The position numbers were made by a program, and so were the translations under genes. From positions 81,365,150 through 81,429,149 of the forward strand of contig NC_079137.1 in NCBI RefSeq assembly GCF_945859705.1: a stretch of DNA of 64,000 nt, given 5' to 3'. Origin of the DNA: Episyrphus balteatus (taxonomy: Eukaryota > Arthropoda > Insecta > Diptera > Syrphidae). The notes below the pieces were generated by a model. That model was not told the origin of the DNA and did no database searches. It saw only the letters and a program-made list of their open reading frames with translations. Positions 1-12,654 of this stretch are shown here, in pieces. Position 1 is the stretch's first letter, and every line of letters begins with the position of its first letter.

Positions 1-30
1 TAATCTGATCTCCAAGAAAGGAAACTAAAC

Positions 31-463
31 TATTTGGGCGATGTGGGACGGCTGCGTTATTCTTTTACTGAGATCGTGAACGCTTATGGCTTTTCGTTTA
101 ACTCTTCTTTTTTTTTCTCTTAAATTGATTGGACACTAATGAATAAATAGCCTAGTAGGGAGCAATTAAAAATGAATATGTTCCACGAAGTGAAAAACTA
201 CATTTTTGAAAGCATTTATTATTATTTACACAGCACAAAGTTCATGTTTATACGTATTTTTACATCTTAAAAATAGTATTCCCTGGAAATTTGGATTTCT
301 TGATAATGTTAATTTTAATAATTTGTCTAGCATGTTCAACTGCCTTAAAAAATATAACTTAAATAAAACTGATGACCAAGCAACGCCAGCAAGCCTGTGC
401 TAGTCAAATTTATAATTAACTTTATGCTAAATAAAAAAAAATCATTATTTATAAAGTTCTTTT
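31..463 (+). repeat. Direct repeat unit A (partner of 1460-1918)
   Basis: This segment recurs at 1460-1918 in the same orientation with strong but imperfect identity. Shared landmarks are GGCGATGTGGGA, GGACACT.ATGA.TAAATAGCC and CAACGCCAGCAAG near the end. The two copies flank a mini-me-like element, so unit A plus that element forms a ~1.43-kb period. I see no coding signal. It may be the tail or spacer of a tandemly arranged transposon, with the window opening inside the array. Confidence 0.75.
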
Positions 464-583
464 TTACTTGCGATATAGGTACTAAAGGGCAAGTTTAGGA
501 TTCGTAAAAAAAATCGAACTCGAGATAACAATTTTACATGACATTACGATGATGGAGAATGCCAAAAAAGTGGGTCCGGCAAT

Positions 584-628
<45 letters not shown>

Positions 629-1445
629 ATCTGGAGCTGCAGCCTAAAGGAGTGAAGTGATTTTCTTCAAACTTGGTGGTTAGCAGTTTTTGGTGATTCC
701 CTAGAGGGGAAATTGAAATTTTTTTTATGACCAAAACTAACGGTACCTGCCCTATTACGGAAATAGAAAAGTTAATTTTTTTCAAAAACGATTTTGATTA
801 AAATGTTTGTGTGTAGTACTACACATAAGAGCCAACTTTTGAAATAAAAAAAATATTTTTTGTACCGTTATTAACGGTACCTGTCATAGAACATTTTTTT
901 CGTTCCTGAATATCTCGTACAACATTAACCCGATTTAAACGAAAATTTTAATGCAAAAGTGTTTAAGTGAAAATAAAATTAAAATTTTAGAAAATTTTCT
1001 AAAAACGCATTTTTGGATTTTTAAAAAATATTTAAAATTTTTTTTTTTTTTTTAAATCAATTTTTTGAAAACGGATCGATGAAAAATTTTGAAATTTAGT
1101 TTTTATGTGTAAATTAATTATTTCTTCAAAATGGCATACCAACTTTTTTTTTTTTTAATGTTAAAAAATTTTCATATATAAAAAATTATTTTTTTAAAAA
1201 ACGGCTCCAACGATTTTCGAAATTTTTTTTCTAAAAATATCTTTTTATACAAGTAATAAAATGGCACACATAGTTTTTTTGTAAGAAATCATTTAAAGCG
1301 GTATTTAATTATTTATTTTTTTTGCACCACTTATGAAATTCCGTGCAAATATCAAATTTATTTTGTTCAATGAAAAGCTTTAACATTAGAGTAACTTTTA
1401 CCATAAGAGCAAGTACGTGTGACCCCAGTCGTGCAATTTATTTTA
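461..1445 (+). mobile_element. mini-me/DINE-like (Helitron-related) element, copy 1
   Basis: The copy starts with ACTTGCGATATAGG...GGGCAAGT and ends near GAGCAAGTACGTGTGACC. Its core GATGATGGAGAATGCCAAAA is followed by a (CTGT)n tract and then by a block about an AGCCTAAAG site and a TTCTTCAAACTTGGT box. The same order recurs at about 12655 and 54453. A (GTCY)n proto-microsatellite beside a conserved core is the known hallmark of dipteran mini-me/DINE elements; assignment to that group is inferred from architecture. No transposase is present, so it is non-autonomous. Confidence 0.6.
585..626 (+). repeat. (CTGT)n microsatellite inside mini-me-like element
   Basis: About ten uninterrupted CTGT units form the (GTCY)n tract of copy 1. 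Copies at 12707 and 54567 keep only short or interrupted versions, so this tract has probably expanded after insertion. Confidence 0.95.
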
Positions 1446-1459
1446 AACTCAAATCGTGG

Positions 1460-1918
1460 TATTCTGGCGATGTGGGATGGCTGCGTTACTCTTTTACTAA
1501 GATCGCGAAAGCTTTAAGCTATTGGAATAACTCTTCTTCATTAACTGTTTTTTTTTTTTCTTAAATTGAGTGGACACTTATGATTAAATAGCCTAGTAGT
1601 GAGCAATTAAAAATAAATAGGTTCCACAGAGTCGAAAACTACATTTATGAAAGAATTTATTATTATTTACAAAGCAAAAATTTCATGTTTATACGTTTTT
1701 TTACAGCTTAAAAATAGCATTCCCTGGAAATTTGTATTTCTTGATGATAATAATTTCAATATAATTTTTCTAGCATGTTAAAATGACTTAAATAAAAAAA
1801 AAACTAAAATAAACCTTTTATGACCAAGCAACGCCAGCAAGTCTCTGCTAGTCAACTTTATAATTACCTTTATGCTAAATAAAAAAAAAATCATTATTTA
1901 TAAAGTTTTTTTTTTTTC
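1460..1918 (+). repeat. Direct repeat unit B (partner of 31-463)
   Basis: Second copy of the unit at 31-463. It keeps GGCGATGTGGGATGG at the left and GACCAAGCAACGCCAGCAAG at the right. It ends in a T-run at about 1918, where copy A passes into the mini-me-like element and this copy instead passes into unique DNA. Small indels separate the copies, so the duplication is not recent. Confidence 0.75.
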
Positions 1919-1919
1919 T

Positions 1920-3640
1920 TGTGTAAGTAACTCGTGTAATCTAAAAAAAAAAACAAAAGAGGAAATCCTTTGAATTCATTTCACGGCTTAAGCATTAGTT
2001 AATGATAAAATATTCGACATTATTACCTCGTTAAATCGTGTGCAAACCCAGCAAAGTGCATTATCCCGCAGCCAGTCTCTCTCTCTTCTACTCAATTCAA
2101 TTCAACTTAACTTTACTTAACTTCATGAATCATCGGCCCATTGTCATGCTTATTGTGAATTCAAAAGAAAACGCAATATATTTTAATGAAAAGTGCGTGC
2201 ACCACCATGACAGCGGCTATTGTGTATACATGCTCTCTCCCCTATATATCTTATGCTACCGTGTGTGTTTATACTTAACAATGCAAAAATGTGTTCACTA
2301 ACTATTACAATATAATATGTTGTTAGTAGACATACAACAAAATTGCAATGTAAAATTGAGAACTCCACTAAGTTGTATATACTTGCTTCTATGACTGAAA
2401 TTATGACTGAAATGAAACACAAATACGTTCCACAATTAATTATAGAGGAAAAAACTTTCTATCCAAAATGTATCTTCATTGTTATCCCTTTATTGAACCA
2501 CTTACCAATGTTTAAGACCAGAATCCACAAAATCTTTGTTGCAAATTTGGGAAAAATCAGTTATTTATTTTTAACGGTTATTATTTTAATATTTAGGATC
2601 CACATCTCCTTTTTTGAACCAAATTAGCCTTTAAATTGTCTTCTCCGTTGAAGATATAACGATGATAAGTTGAATGATACCTATGAATATGTGTGGAACG
2701 TGTTGTGGAACGTGGTCTTAAAATAATTTTCAGATGAAAACTTTTACTACAGGGTTTTAAATAAAAGATGTAAATGAGTAAAATTTGTTTTTTTTTTCAT
2801 GAAATCCATTGTGGAACGTATTCCTTTCTTTTCGTTTCACGACATTCCCTATGAAATTTTGATTAAATTTTATCTGCCTCTATTTTTTTGTTTGAATCCA
2901 AAACTTGTCCTCTTCTAGTACCTACCTTTATTGCAAATAATATGTTTAAAAAAGAACTGTCTGCATTGGCAAAATATCCCATCATCGAACAAACCCGCAC
3001 TGTTGAAATAACGTGACCATAAAAAATTAACTGTGTGCAATCTCTGGGCACTGGGCACGCATATGCAAGGCGACGATATGTTAATTTTTTAAATTTATTA
3101 CAATTTTTTTTTTTCTTAACAAATTCATTTGGCTAAGGGTTTTTTTTTTTTGTCTTTCTAAAAATCACCAATATAAAAAACCTACTGTGGTCTATACTGA
3201 TAGGGAAAATGGTTGAAAAAAAAGTAACGATTGATTTATCGGAGGAGAACCATACTTTGCATAGACAAAAAAAAAAAAAACTACTCGGCAAATGTGTTTT
3301 CATTTTATATAAATTGGACACTGGTAACGCGTGACCATAGTTTAATACGTGACAATTTTGAAGCGATATGCTCGTTTAACTAAAGTAAGCTATAAATTTA
3401 AACAAAAAGAGAAAAAAAAATTAAATTTTATGCAAATAGAGTTTGTCGTCTGGTAGAAAAAAATGGAGAAATTTAATAGGTAAAAAAAAAATAATCAGGA
3501 TATGAAGTTTTTCGGTCATTAAACTTAAATATGGTAGGAATATTTTAGTAGATGACTGTAAATTTTATGTAAGTTGAATTTTTGTTGCCAATATTTTATT
3601 TTAAATTTGATGCAGCTATTTGATTCTACAGATATAACAA
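1920..3640. other. Mostly unique AT-rich DNA with a few TGTGGAACGT motifs
   Basis: No gene or transposon is recognisable. Between 2425 and 2830 there are five copies of the motif TTCCACA / TGTGGAACG, including two adjacent copies near 2693-2712. The same motif forms the larger clusters at 32.5 and 61.4 kb. A TCTCTCTCT tract lies near 2077. Confidence 0.5.
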
Positions 3641-3644
3641 ACAA

Positions 3645-4060
3645 ATGTGGTGATGCTGCAAAAAAAGAATTCCAGGTTCCCAAAACACTTCTGCGTTACC
3701 GCACGAGTGGTTTCTTTATCAGTAGACTGAAAAAGCGTTACAGCACTTGGATATCATTCCTATTGAATCACATGGCTGTGTCATGCGCCAAAAAAACGCA
3801 TGTGTGCACTAGGCCTTATAGTTTCCTGTCAACTTGAGAAAATAAACACAAATGCTGTAACGCTGCGTTAATCAACTGATATAATGTAACCACTAGTGCG
3901 GTGATGCTGCGGGAACAAAGACAAAACACAGCTGCGTTACCGCACGAGTGGTAAAATATATAAGTAGATTGACACAGCTTCACCGTGTTTGTAATATATC
4001 GTGCGGTGATTCTGCTTTCTGCGTTACGAGTGGTTACATTTACCAATTGAAGTAGCGTCA
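3645..4060 (+). repeat. Degenerate tandem repeat with TGCGTTACCGCACGAGTGG core
   Basis: The core CTGCGTTACCGCACGAGTGGT occurs near 3692 and 3933, with a shortened CTGCGTTACGAGTGG near 4018. Each is preceded by GTGATGCTGC or GTGATTCTGC, and the first two are followed by AGTAGA.TGA. The period is about 240 bp, then about 100 bp. The GCGTTAC word reappears in the 38-42 kb blocks. No coding potential is evident. Confidence 0.65.
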
Positions 4061-6200
4061 CCCCGCTGTAAAGTTAAATGGCTGTGTCGAAAAACGTATC
4101 TATGCACTTGGAATGTCCCTATACCTCGGCTGCGAGGATGTTCCGTTCATAAAGGCAAAAACCCGTAACGCTCCTTCGTCCGATATTTTGGTTCGCCAAC
4201 TCTTTTCGCACGAGCCTCGAAGTGAGAATGGACTTTAAAACACTTACATGTCTTCGATCCACATAATTCCCAGCTTTTGAAAACCGCTTCATTGGGTGAC
4301 CTGTGTAACGTCTAGTATCAATGGTTCCAACAAGGAAATATTTTAACCTTGACTTCATCGTTATCGCTGTTAAAATTAAAATAACAGAGTAGGTAGCACA
4401 ATTTTTGTTGATTAATGCAACAAACTAACATCAATTCAAGTTTCAGCTATGTAACGCAACTTTTTGCTCCACCAATTCCTTATTCCTCCTTCACGTTCTT
4501 CATTATGTTATTATGCAAATATTTGCCTGATTTATTGTTAAGTTCTTAATCAAAATCAATCAAAAATGCAAAAGGAAAATAATTTATATACAAAAAAAAC
4601 CTACCCAACCGAATATTATATCCATCCTACATGCTAATAAATCAGCTAGACAGAAAGACATATACACAAAAAATCAACATATCACGCAGCCATTACATTA
4701 TCCACACGCATACACAATACACAATTCCATTCAAATTTTACCAACAGAACCAGAGAGATAGATAAGGTGTTGCCCTCACCGCCTTTTGTCATAATCAAAA
4801 GCCCATTACATAAAGTTCAACTTCTGGAAAGAGACAAGAATACAAAGAAAAAAAAAATAGACTAATGAGCCATCTCCTAAGTTACGTCAAAAACGAAATC
4901 GTGCATAGGTTAGAAATGTCAACTAATTTGAATTTTGTCCCCCCCCCCCCCCCCACTCCACATCCCCTCCTAATGATTCGTTTTGCTTCTGGTTTTCTTA
5001 CATCAACTTATCACCCACTAACCAAACTGAAAAGCTAATTGAGCTTAAGCGGTAACAAAAGGCGAAGAGCATAGAAATGATAGAAATGGCTTCGTATGAG
5101 CTCAAGAAATATCCCACAGACAGGTGTCTCTGCCTGCACTAATGAGCGACGCACCGATAGATAAGCATCTTAAAATCAAACAAACCCACAAATGCATTGC
5201 ATCCGTATGGATGTGTTCGTTTACGTTGGGTAAGCTTATATTCAAGCCTCTCGTTCGTAACGTAACGTTATTAATTGCTTTTTTTACTTCTTATACAAAT
5301 GCATGTTGGGATAAAGGTAGCAAAACCAATACACCTAATGTGAATGGGAATTTAACATCAACAGCATACAGACTCTGTGTGTCTGTCACTAGCATAGAGA
5401 GAGAGGGAAGATATAAAAGAGAGTGAGAGGCATTAAAATAGATTTATTTCTATACTAATAGCAATCAAAGAAGGAGAATTGGAAAATGGAATATACAGAA
5501 ACCCATCAACTAATTGCCAGGACTTTCGCAAACGTCTACAATCCGAAAGGATTATTTCCTCTCTCTCTCTCTGTTTTGCTTAGTTCCCCGAATAGCACAA
5601 AATACGATTTGCAACAAGATTTTTGTTGCATTTGTATCATACTGAGGTTATCTGAAACGAATGCCGTTGTAACTCAGTTTTATTTTTGTACCCAAAAAAT
5701 TGTTTGAAACTTTTTTATTCGAAATGCTGTTTATAGGTTTTAATTAAGTTCAAACTTGTTTCTTTAAAAAATCAGATGTTGTTTAGATATTATAAACAAG
5801 TCTCCAAGTTAAAAGTTGGTAAAAAGTTATATTTACTCTTATTCAATTTCGATTTTGGTTTCTTTCAACTAAAATGTTGATAAAACCTTTATGCAGCATT
5901 CTCTTATAACAAGTGAGTAACTCAATTAAAATCTTTAGTTTTGAATAATTTTAAATACATAAAAAACGATTTAACAACATCACTCAAACTATGATACTAA
6001 TTAGAATATTTAAGGATGGAACAAAATATTTAAATAACATTGGAATGGTTCAAGTAGTTGGTAAAAGACAAATTAAAATCATTTTTTGTACCAACAATAC
6101 AATTTTTAAGAAAGCACTAACTTTTTTATTTCCCTTTACAATCTACATTTTATTCGATGTCTTTATTAAATAAATATACTTGAACTTCCTTATTGAGCGT
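4061..6200. other. Unique, moderately complex intergenic/intronic DNA
   Basis: I see no gene. A run of 16 C residues lies at 4939-4954, and short GA-rich tracts occur near 5397-5430. Base composition is less AT-biased between 4100 and 5430 than around it, which would fit conserved non-coding or untranslated sequence. Nothing in the sequence proves this. Confidence 0.35.
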
Positions 6201-6202
6201 TA

Positions 6203-6531
6203 GGGTGGGTCGATTTAACTTAAGTTTTTTTTTTTTTTTGACTTCGGTCATTTATAAAAAGTTGTCACTGAGTGTAAAATATGAAAGAAAAGTTATATTT
6301 GACTTTTAATTCTCACTCTAGGAAAAATCTGAACAAATGCGTTATGAATTAAAAAACATGAATTGTTTAGCTCTCCATTTCCATAATTAGTTAAGGTATT
6401 TGTTAAAAAAAAAGTATTTAAAAGTTGATTGTTTTTTTTTTTATTTTTCACTCAGTTAGACATACCTTTTTGATAACATTCTAGGTATCAATGGTTTATA
6501 TCAAAATATTAAAAACAAAATCGATCCACCC
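6203..6531. mobile_element. Short Tc1/mariner-type MITE (TIR GGGTGGGTCGATTT)
   Basis: The left end GGGTGGGTCGATTT and the right end AAATCGATCCACCC are inverted copies with one mismatch. TA dinucleotides flank both ends (6201-6202 and 6532-6533), the duplication expected for Tc1/mariner insertion. An inner inverted pair (CACTGAGTG / CACTCAGTT) extends the foldback. There is no reading frame for a transposase. Confidence 0.7.
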
Positions 6532-6559
6532 TAGTATACAGGCATATCCCTTCTTAAGT

Positions 6560-7020
6560 GGTGTTTTTGTTTTATTTTAGTTATTGTTCCACAGTTTAAT
6601 GAAACAAAACAACCAACATACAACAAATAAACGGTCATAGAATTAAGCACTTAATCGTTGTTATAACATAATATGTAGTGTATACAATTTCATGTTTAAA
6701 TGTATTTATTTTGTTTTTGTTTACCAATAGTTTGATTAAACATATGCCAAATCAAGAACTGATTCAAATATAACATTCAAACATCAATGTAACTTAATAG
6801 TAAATATGATTTTGTATCTTTGTCATTCAGGGATGTTTCTGTTTTATGCTGATTTTTCAATAGTTTTGCTTAGCAAATGTCAAACTAAGAAAAGTTTTCA
6901 GATACAAGAATCAAACATCAATGTAACTCAGTCGATTCTATGTTCTGTTGTCTTCTTCTTTACCCAGTGTTTTTTGTTTTATTCTGGTTTATTAACAGTT
7001 TGGTGAAACCAAACTGTCAA
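6560..7020 (+). repeat. Degenerate tandem repeat, ~134-bp period
   Basis: About three to four diverged units follow one another. AAACATCAATGTAACT recurs near 6781 and 6915, and a block TGTTTTAT.CTG.TTT..CAATAGTTT..T recurs near 6572, 6710, 6840 and 6975. Identity between units is moderate. No known satellite family is recognised. Confidence 0.55.
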
Positions 7021-7057
7021 GGAACCATTTTTTTTTCATCTACAACATTAAGATATA

Positions 7058-7421
7058 CAGTCAGCGTCTAATGAAAGTTTCACATTAATTGGTTTTCAAA
7101 GAAAAAAAAAACCTTCCTAGCTATTTCAACTATTATTGGTACGTATATGAATTCATTTTATCATATTTGTTCAAAACATAAAAAAAAAACATATTGCAGA
7201 GCAATTCCTCTCAAATCTAAGACTATTATAATAATAATTATTATCATGCGAAATCATTTAGCACGTTTTCATACAAATATTTAACCGGTTTAATGTTAAA
7301 AAAATCATTAAGTAGGAACACATGAATAAAACTTCCAAACTATTAAAATAAAATTAATGGACAAATCTAGACAAAAAAGAATTTTAAATGTAAACTGTTA
7401 ACTTTTTACCGACACTGACTG
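7058..7421. mobile_element. Tc1/mariner-type MITE (TIR CAGTCAGYGTC)
   Basis: The left end reads CAGTCAGCGTCTAATGAAAG. The right end, read in reverse, gives CAGTCAGTGTCGGTAAAAAG. TA flanks both ends (7056-7057 and 7422-7423). The 364-bp length, AT-rich core and absence of an open frame point to a non-autonomous element. Confidence 0.7.
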
Positions 7422-7429
7422 TAGCTCAA

Positions 7430-9130
7430 CTGTTTTGTTTTTCGTTCAAGAGTTTTTATTACACTTAAGTTTTTGAAAGTTTGGTTTAACAAATATAGAA
7501 CTAGAATTACAACATTTTTGTATGTATTGAAGTTGAAACAACAACGAGTTCCAAATGATATTATAGTTATGTTTCTGGAGCTCCGAATTATAGTTTTTGT
7601 TAATTCCATTTTGACAGATGATGCTAGTTGTAGTACTTAGTTGTAAATCCATGGAAGCAAAACGAAATGTTATTATATGCCAGAGTTGCCTAAGACAATA
7701 AAACAAATTTACAGGCCAGAAAACAAAAATTGTAGATTTCTGGATGGAAAAACAAAAATATTTTAATATTATTACAAATACCAACATAATACAAAATTAA
7801 ATTTTCACATAGGTATAAAAGTCATATCTAATTTTGATATTTTTTTAACAATTCGTTCCATATTTCAATAGATGCCTAGAAAGTCAGATGTTTTTTTAAT
7901 CGAAAGTGATTGCAGCCATTTTGTTTTTTATTAATTTCATATTTATTGTGTTTTTAAAAAAGATGGCAATTAGCATTTGAAGGTTTAATGTGACTTAAAA
8001 TAAAAACACACTTAAAGTGGAAAATAGGAAAAATGTAAACAAAAAATACCCATGGCAAGCCTGACAAAGTATAAACTATAAATTAGCATATTTCTCTGTT
8101 GCACCAAAATTGTTAAATGGTTGAAAGGGATTGTTTTACAACATTAAGTTTCTATTTTGTTCAAGTTATATGTTTAATAACATGAAAGTTTTAATTTGAA
8201 ATTCTCTTGTTTTAGTTTGGTTTCTTGCAACAAGCGCCATTTTGACTTCCATCAAAATTCGAAATGATTTAACGTGATGAATTTTAAAATTATTTTTCAT
8301 ATTCTTGTTGCTGTTTCATATTAAATTTCAGTTAAAAGGGATGTATATTCCATTTTCTAACATTACCCAGTTTTTTTCCGTCTTTTGTACCTAAATACAA
8401 AAAATTATTGTTTTTTAATTTTCAATTTATTTCTCTAATTTCAATATTTTATGTGGCGCGTGAATTTTATAAAGGCAAAACATTAATCTTTATGATAAAA
8501 ATAGTAATTGCATTACAATTTCCGTTCATAAACACCTAAAACCTTCATTTTCAATCATAATTATTATACGTATTATATTGATTTAGTACTTTGGACTTTT
8601 ATCTTTTTTATAACATCGTAAGACATAAACATTTTATGAGAATAAGAATAATAACTTTTGGGAAACTTTTTAGATGTTTTCGAAAACAAACACTTCGTTT
8701 AATTATAACAAATCCTAACAAAAATAATAAAAGTCACTACTTTCTTTAACATTTCTACAACATAAGTAAAGCTGATGTTCGACTTCATTCTTAGTTGCAC
8801 ACTTATTAGGTTAACTTTCATGAAACAGTTTTTAGTTCAGAAAACACAAATAAGACCAAGAAATAACAAAATTTAACCTTTATAAAACAGAATTGCCACA
8901 AATTTGTTGCAAATCAAGAGGGGAAATGCGGCTGTTCGGGTTACAATATTGTATAAGAATATGTTTCTGAAATTAATGGAAAACAATTAGATTGTTTAAC
9001 TGGAGTTACATCTGCTAAATTAAAACCCATCTGTGCTATTCGGGTCTTGTGTAGAGATCTATAGAAAAGCTTCTAGCCATTTAATTTTGTGTGCAATGTG
9101 TATAGAGAGAAACGATGAAGGATGGGAAAT
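7430..9130. other. Unique AT-rich DNA
   Basis: No gene, RNA or clear repeat is visible. TTGTTTTA / TTTAACA words are frequent, in the style of the tandem repeat at 6.56-7.02 kb, but without a clear period. Confidence 0.4.
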
Positions 9131-9540
9131 GGATGCATGAGGTATTCGTATTCAATTCTTAAATCGTGTCGTTAGAAATGCATGATTCTCACAGAGTTTT
9201 CTATACACACCGATTCTAAGGAAGAGAAGAAGAAGAAGAGATCGACGACGACAACGACAACGAATAGGACGTATATACACGAAGACAAGGACAAGTGGCA
9301 AGGACGATTGAAGGGAAAATTCTGCAACATCAATTTCGGAGCAAAACGATTTGCATTTTCCATTAAATTTAAAAACCACCAAACACACTGATGTCTGCGG
9401 AGTCTTCTCTCTAGCATAGCAGGGTGGTTGTGTTTGGGTTGGTTGTAGGTGGAATACTTGGATGGAGGTGATTTTTTTTCTATCGGTGGCAACTCTCAAA
9501 TAGAAGGAAACTTTTAAGATGAAGAACGTCATATATACAG
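9131..9540. other. Higher-complexity segment with GAC/AAC trinucleotide tract
   Basis: A purine-rich AGAAGAAGA tract leads into CGACGACAACGACAACG near 9242-9262, and sequence complexity is higher than in the surrounding AT-rich DNA. Frames on both strands are open for 70-126 codons, but they overlap each other and are low-complexity in translation. I read this as possible regulatory or untranslated sequence, not as coding. Confidence 0.3.
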
Positions 9541-9879
9541 TGGAGCCAATAAGGGGTAGAAATATCTAATATATTTTTTTTTGTTTTGATTTTTATAAGA
9601 ATTTGAATTGAAAAAGGGTGAATTTGATTTGCAAAAGAATGAATTCAAGTTGTTAAAGGTTGAACTTAAGTTAAAAACTAGTATGATGGATAGGATAAAG
9701 GCCTCGAAGATTTCGAAAACAATGTCTTGAAAAGACCAGCTTATTTCAATTTCACTGAGTTGATTATTTAGCCTGATCTCTGGATGAACTTCTTAGTTGG
9801 TTGGACATGGTTGGCTTTAAAAAAATCTTACTTTTTTCCTAGGCATCTTAGATATATGACTAAAGCGTCTTATAAAATA

Positions 9880-10200
9880 TGAAATAATAAGCTTTCTAAT
9901 GATATACAATTTTTAATAGGTTGTCGTTTCAAAAAATGGATTTAATGGTGTTAGAAGAGAAAAAAGAGTGATTTTTGTTTGCTTTTTTGGATGAAAACTG
10001 ATTGGGTTCAAAAAATTCTAGTTCTTTTTGTAGATGTTGTGTAGACATAGTCGATTTAAATATTGAGCGGAAACAATAAGCTTTCAGATGATATAAAACT
10101 TATTATAGTTTGTCATAAAAAAATGGATTTAAAGGTAATAAAAGAAAAAAAAGTTAGATATTTTGGATTTTTGTTTTTTTTTTTTAAGAAAAATGTTTTT
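9880..10200 (+). repeat. Dispersed repeat, copy 1 (homologous to 59430-59760)
   Basis: Shared blocks with 59430-59760 in the same order are GATTGGGTTCAAAAAATTCT, AAGACAT.GT.GAT, AATA.GCTTTC.GATG and GGATTTAATGGTG. Internally a ~190-bp unit with ATGGATTTAA repeats twice. The family is unknown and has no coding capacity. Confidence 0.65.
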
Positions 10201-10369
10201 TAAGGTTTCACTTCTACCACGCGTGAATTGCACACATGATTTTTTTTTTAAATTTTGTCACCTTTTACATCAATTTACCATCACATCCATAGATCCAGTT
10301 CACTATTGGACAGAAGATATAGCTGAATTGCTTTTCGTTGCTCCACATGTTAGCTTAAACTAAAAAATT

Positions 10370-11045
10370 TCAAAATTTTGAATTCACCTATAATTTAGTC
10401 AATTTCGAATGGATTATAGTGGTCTTGATAGGGTTAAATTCAATTTCATCAAAATGTACACAAGTATTTTGTGATCTAACTAATTCAGCTAACTATCAGC
10501 TGAATTTGTTAGTAGTTTTTGCAAGAAGTTCTGAATTCAGCTTTGATTTTGTCAATTGTCAAAAGCAAACCAGTGTCGGTTGAAAAATATTCAAGTTCAC
10601 TTTAGATTTTCGAAATTTAGTTGATAATTTTTGAATTCAGCTGAGATTTTCTGAATTCAGCTAAGGTTTACAAAATTATATATTTATAGGTAGGTACTTC
10701 TTTTAACGGTTCTCGGAATTCAGCTTTGATTTAACTATTTCGAATATCTAATTCTAAGTGAAATTTTACGAATTTAGATCAATTACGCTTAGTTTTACAT
10801 TAATTGGGTGAGAAATAACGAATTCAGCTGAAATGTATTCAATTTTGGTTAAGAAGCACCGATTTCAGCTGTAACCTGTATGTTGTTGCTGTAATTTACA
10901 AGTTATGATTGAGTTTTTTTTCTAATTTAGGCTGAGATTAGGTGAATTCCAATTGCATTTAACTAATTTGACTGAGTGTAATATAATTCAGCTGATATGT
11001 AACGTATTCAGCTAAAATTTAGCTACATTACATATTAGAATTTAG
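10370..11045 (+). repeat. Homotypic motif block: GAATTCAGCT
   Basis: At least five exact GAATTCAGCT or close variants (AATTCAGCTGA, GAATTTAG) occur within 680 bp at irregular spacing, mostly in one orientation. Sequence between copies is not obviously repeated beyond words such as TTTGATTTTGTCAATT. The block lies next to the dispersed repeat at 9.88-10.2 kb. Confidence 0.65.
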
Positions 11046-11049
11046 CGTA

Positions 11050-12386
11050 TAAGGTATAATTTTAACCCTCTGGCATGTCCAAAATTTATAGTTAAGAAGA
11101 TTTTTTTATCTAATTGCCCTCTAGAGACAAAATCAAGACACGATATTCAATTTAGGGTGACTTCACATCGCTTATATCCAGGACACAATCAAGACGATTC
11201 CAGCTATACATCACTTGTCAAATTCTGATAATTTGTTCAGAAGTTATGAGGGAACATATGAACCCACATTTAAACATACTGCTTGCTGCGATGTGATTGG
11301 GTAGTTAAAAAAGTATAATGTACGTAAAAGAGATTTTCTTTCAACCTCTTATTTATCGATAGCCTCCACTGTGCTCGAATTCAAAAAGAAACGAAAGAAC
11401 TTCTTTCAGTGTATCCAGACTGGTAGTGGAATGAAAAACGACGACACTGCAGGGTGTGTACGTGGTATAAATTTGATTGAATGGAAAAACGATTTAGATC
11501 CGGGATCAATTTTATGAGTGCAAACGAACGAAGGAGAAGGAATTGAATTTTCTTCATATACACAAATATACAAAAAAAAAAAACAAAAATCGTTAAGAAG
11601 GAAGGCGTTTGTCGCGAGCGCGGAGGAGGCATTTGAGCCAAAGAATGGTGCAAAAAAGGATGGTTCCATCGATTTTTTTTTGTCGTTATTTTTTTTTTGT
11701 TATTAATTTAAATTTTTTTTTGTGTTGCTTTTGCTTCACTCCATCTTGACGTTTTGTTTGTTTCAATTTCCTCGAACCAAATCAGAAGAAAAACCAAGTT
11801 TTGGAATTTTAAATGAGGACAACGTCGTTCGTTGTCGTCAACGACGACTAAGAAGCTCGATGACGTACAACAACAACGTCGAAACTCAAGAAGAACGTAG
11901 CAAGATTACGGAAGAGTGAATTGTGTTGTGTTGTGTGTGTCTTGTTTGTTGTTTTGTTGTGTCGTTGTCGCATAAAATGGCTTTGCGTGCCAAAAGAGAA
12001 AAGAATTTTTCCATTTAGCTCTGGAATACCATCATGGGAAACTTAAATGAAACTTTGCCAGAATAAAGCCATGATATCTATTATACCTAGGCTTAACTTC
12101 TAGCCACTGACTGCTCTGATGTTAGCTGTTAACTCTGGGGAGTTCATTAAATCAAATGCCTTGGCTTTCATATGTTGTGCACATTCGTTTAGCTTGTGTG
12201 CTGGATGAAGGAAGGACGAGACGTAACGCACGCTAACGCTAGGCTTTCCAGCTCGTTCTACCATTGTGTCAGAGAACCATTGCCAGAAGCCTTGATGTTT
12301 ATGCAAATAGAACTAACTCCCGCTGCGTGAATGGTCGCACTAAAAATAAATTCTTTTCGCTTTAATTAATTATTATTGGTTTGAAC
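11050..12386. other. Unique DNA with a higher-complexity segment at 11360-11960
   Basis: No gene is recognised. Between 11360 and 11960 the sequence has CG-containing words, including CGTCGTTCGTTGTCGTCAAC near 11822, and a GGTATAAATTT near 11465. These could belong to a promoter or untranslated exon, but no splice or coding signal supports this. Confidence 0.3.
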
Positions 12387-12654
12387 TGTTGCACTGTTGT
12401 CCAAAATGACTTATCTCGTTGCAAAAATCATAACTTTTGAACGGATTGAGGTAGCGGTACAGTTTTTTTTTTAATTTGAAGGAAATTTCCAGGGCTGTTA
12501 CACCAATGAATTTCAAGAAAATTGTTTTACAGGGTGTTTAGGAATCATCGGCCGAAAACCGATTTTCTTAAAAAAAAAAATATTTAAATTAAAATTGGTA
12601 TGCCATTTTGTAGAAATCACTAATTCACATCTAAAAAAAGTTCAGATTACACTT

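Noticed and set aside
4939..4954. Poly-C run (and poly-G at 57251-57264) as a regulatory element
   Set aside because: Isolated homopolymers with no other G-run to form a quadruplex; length may also be affected by sequencing error.
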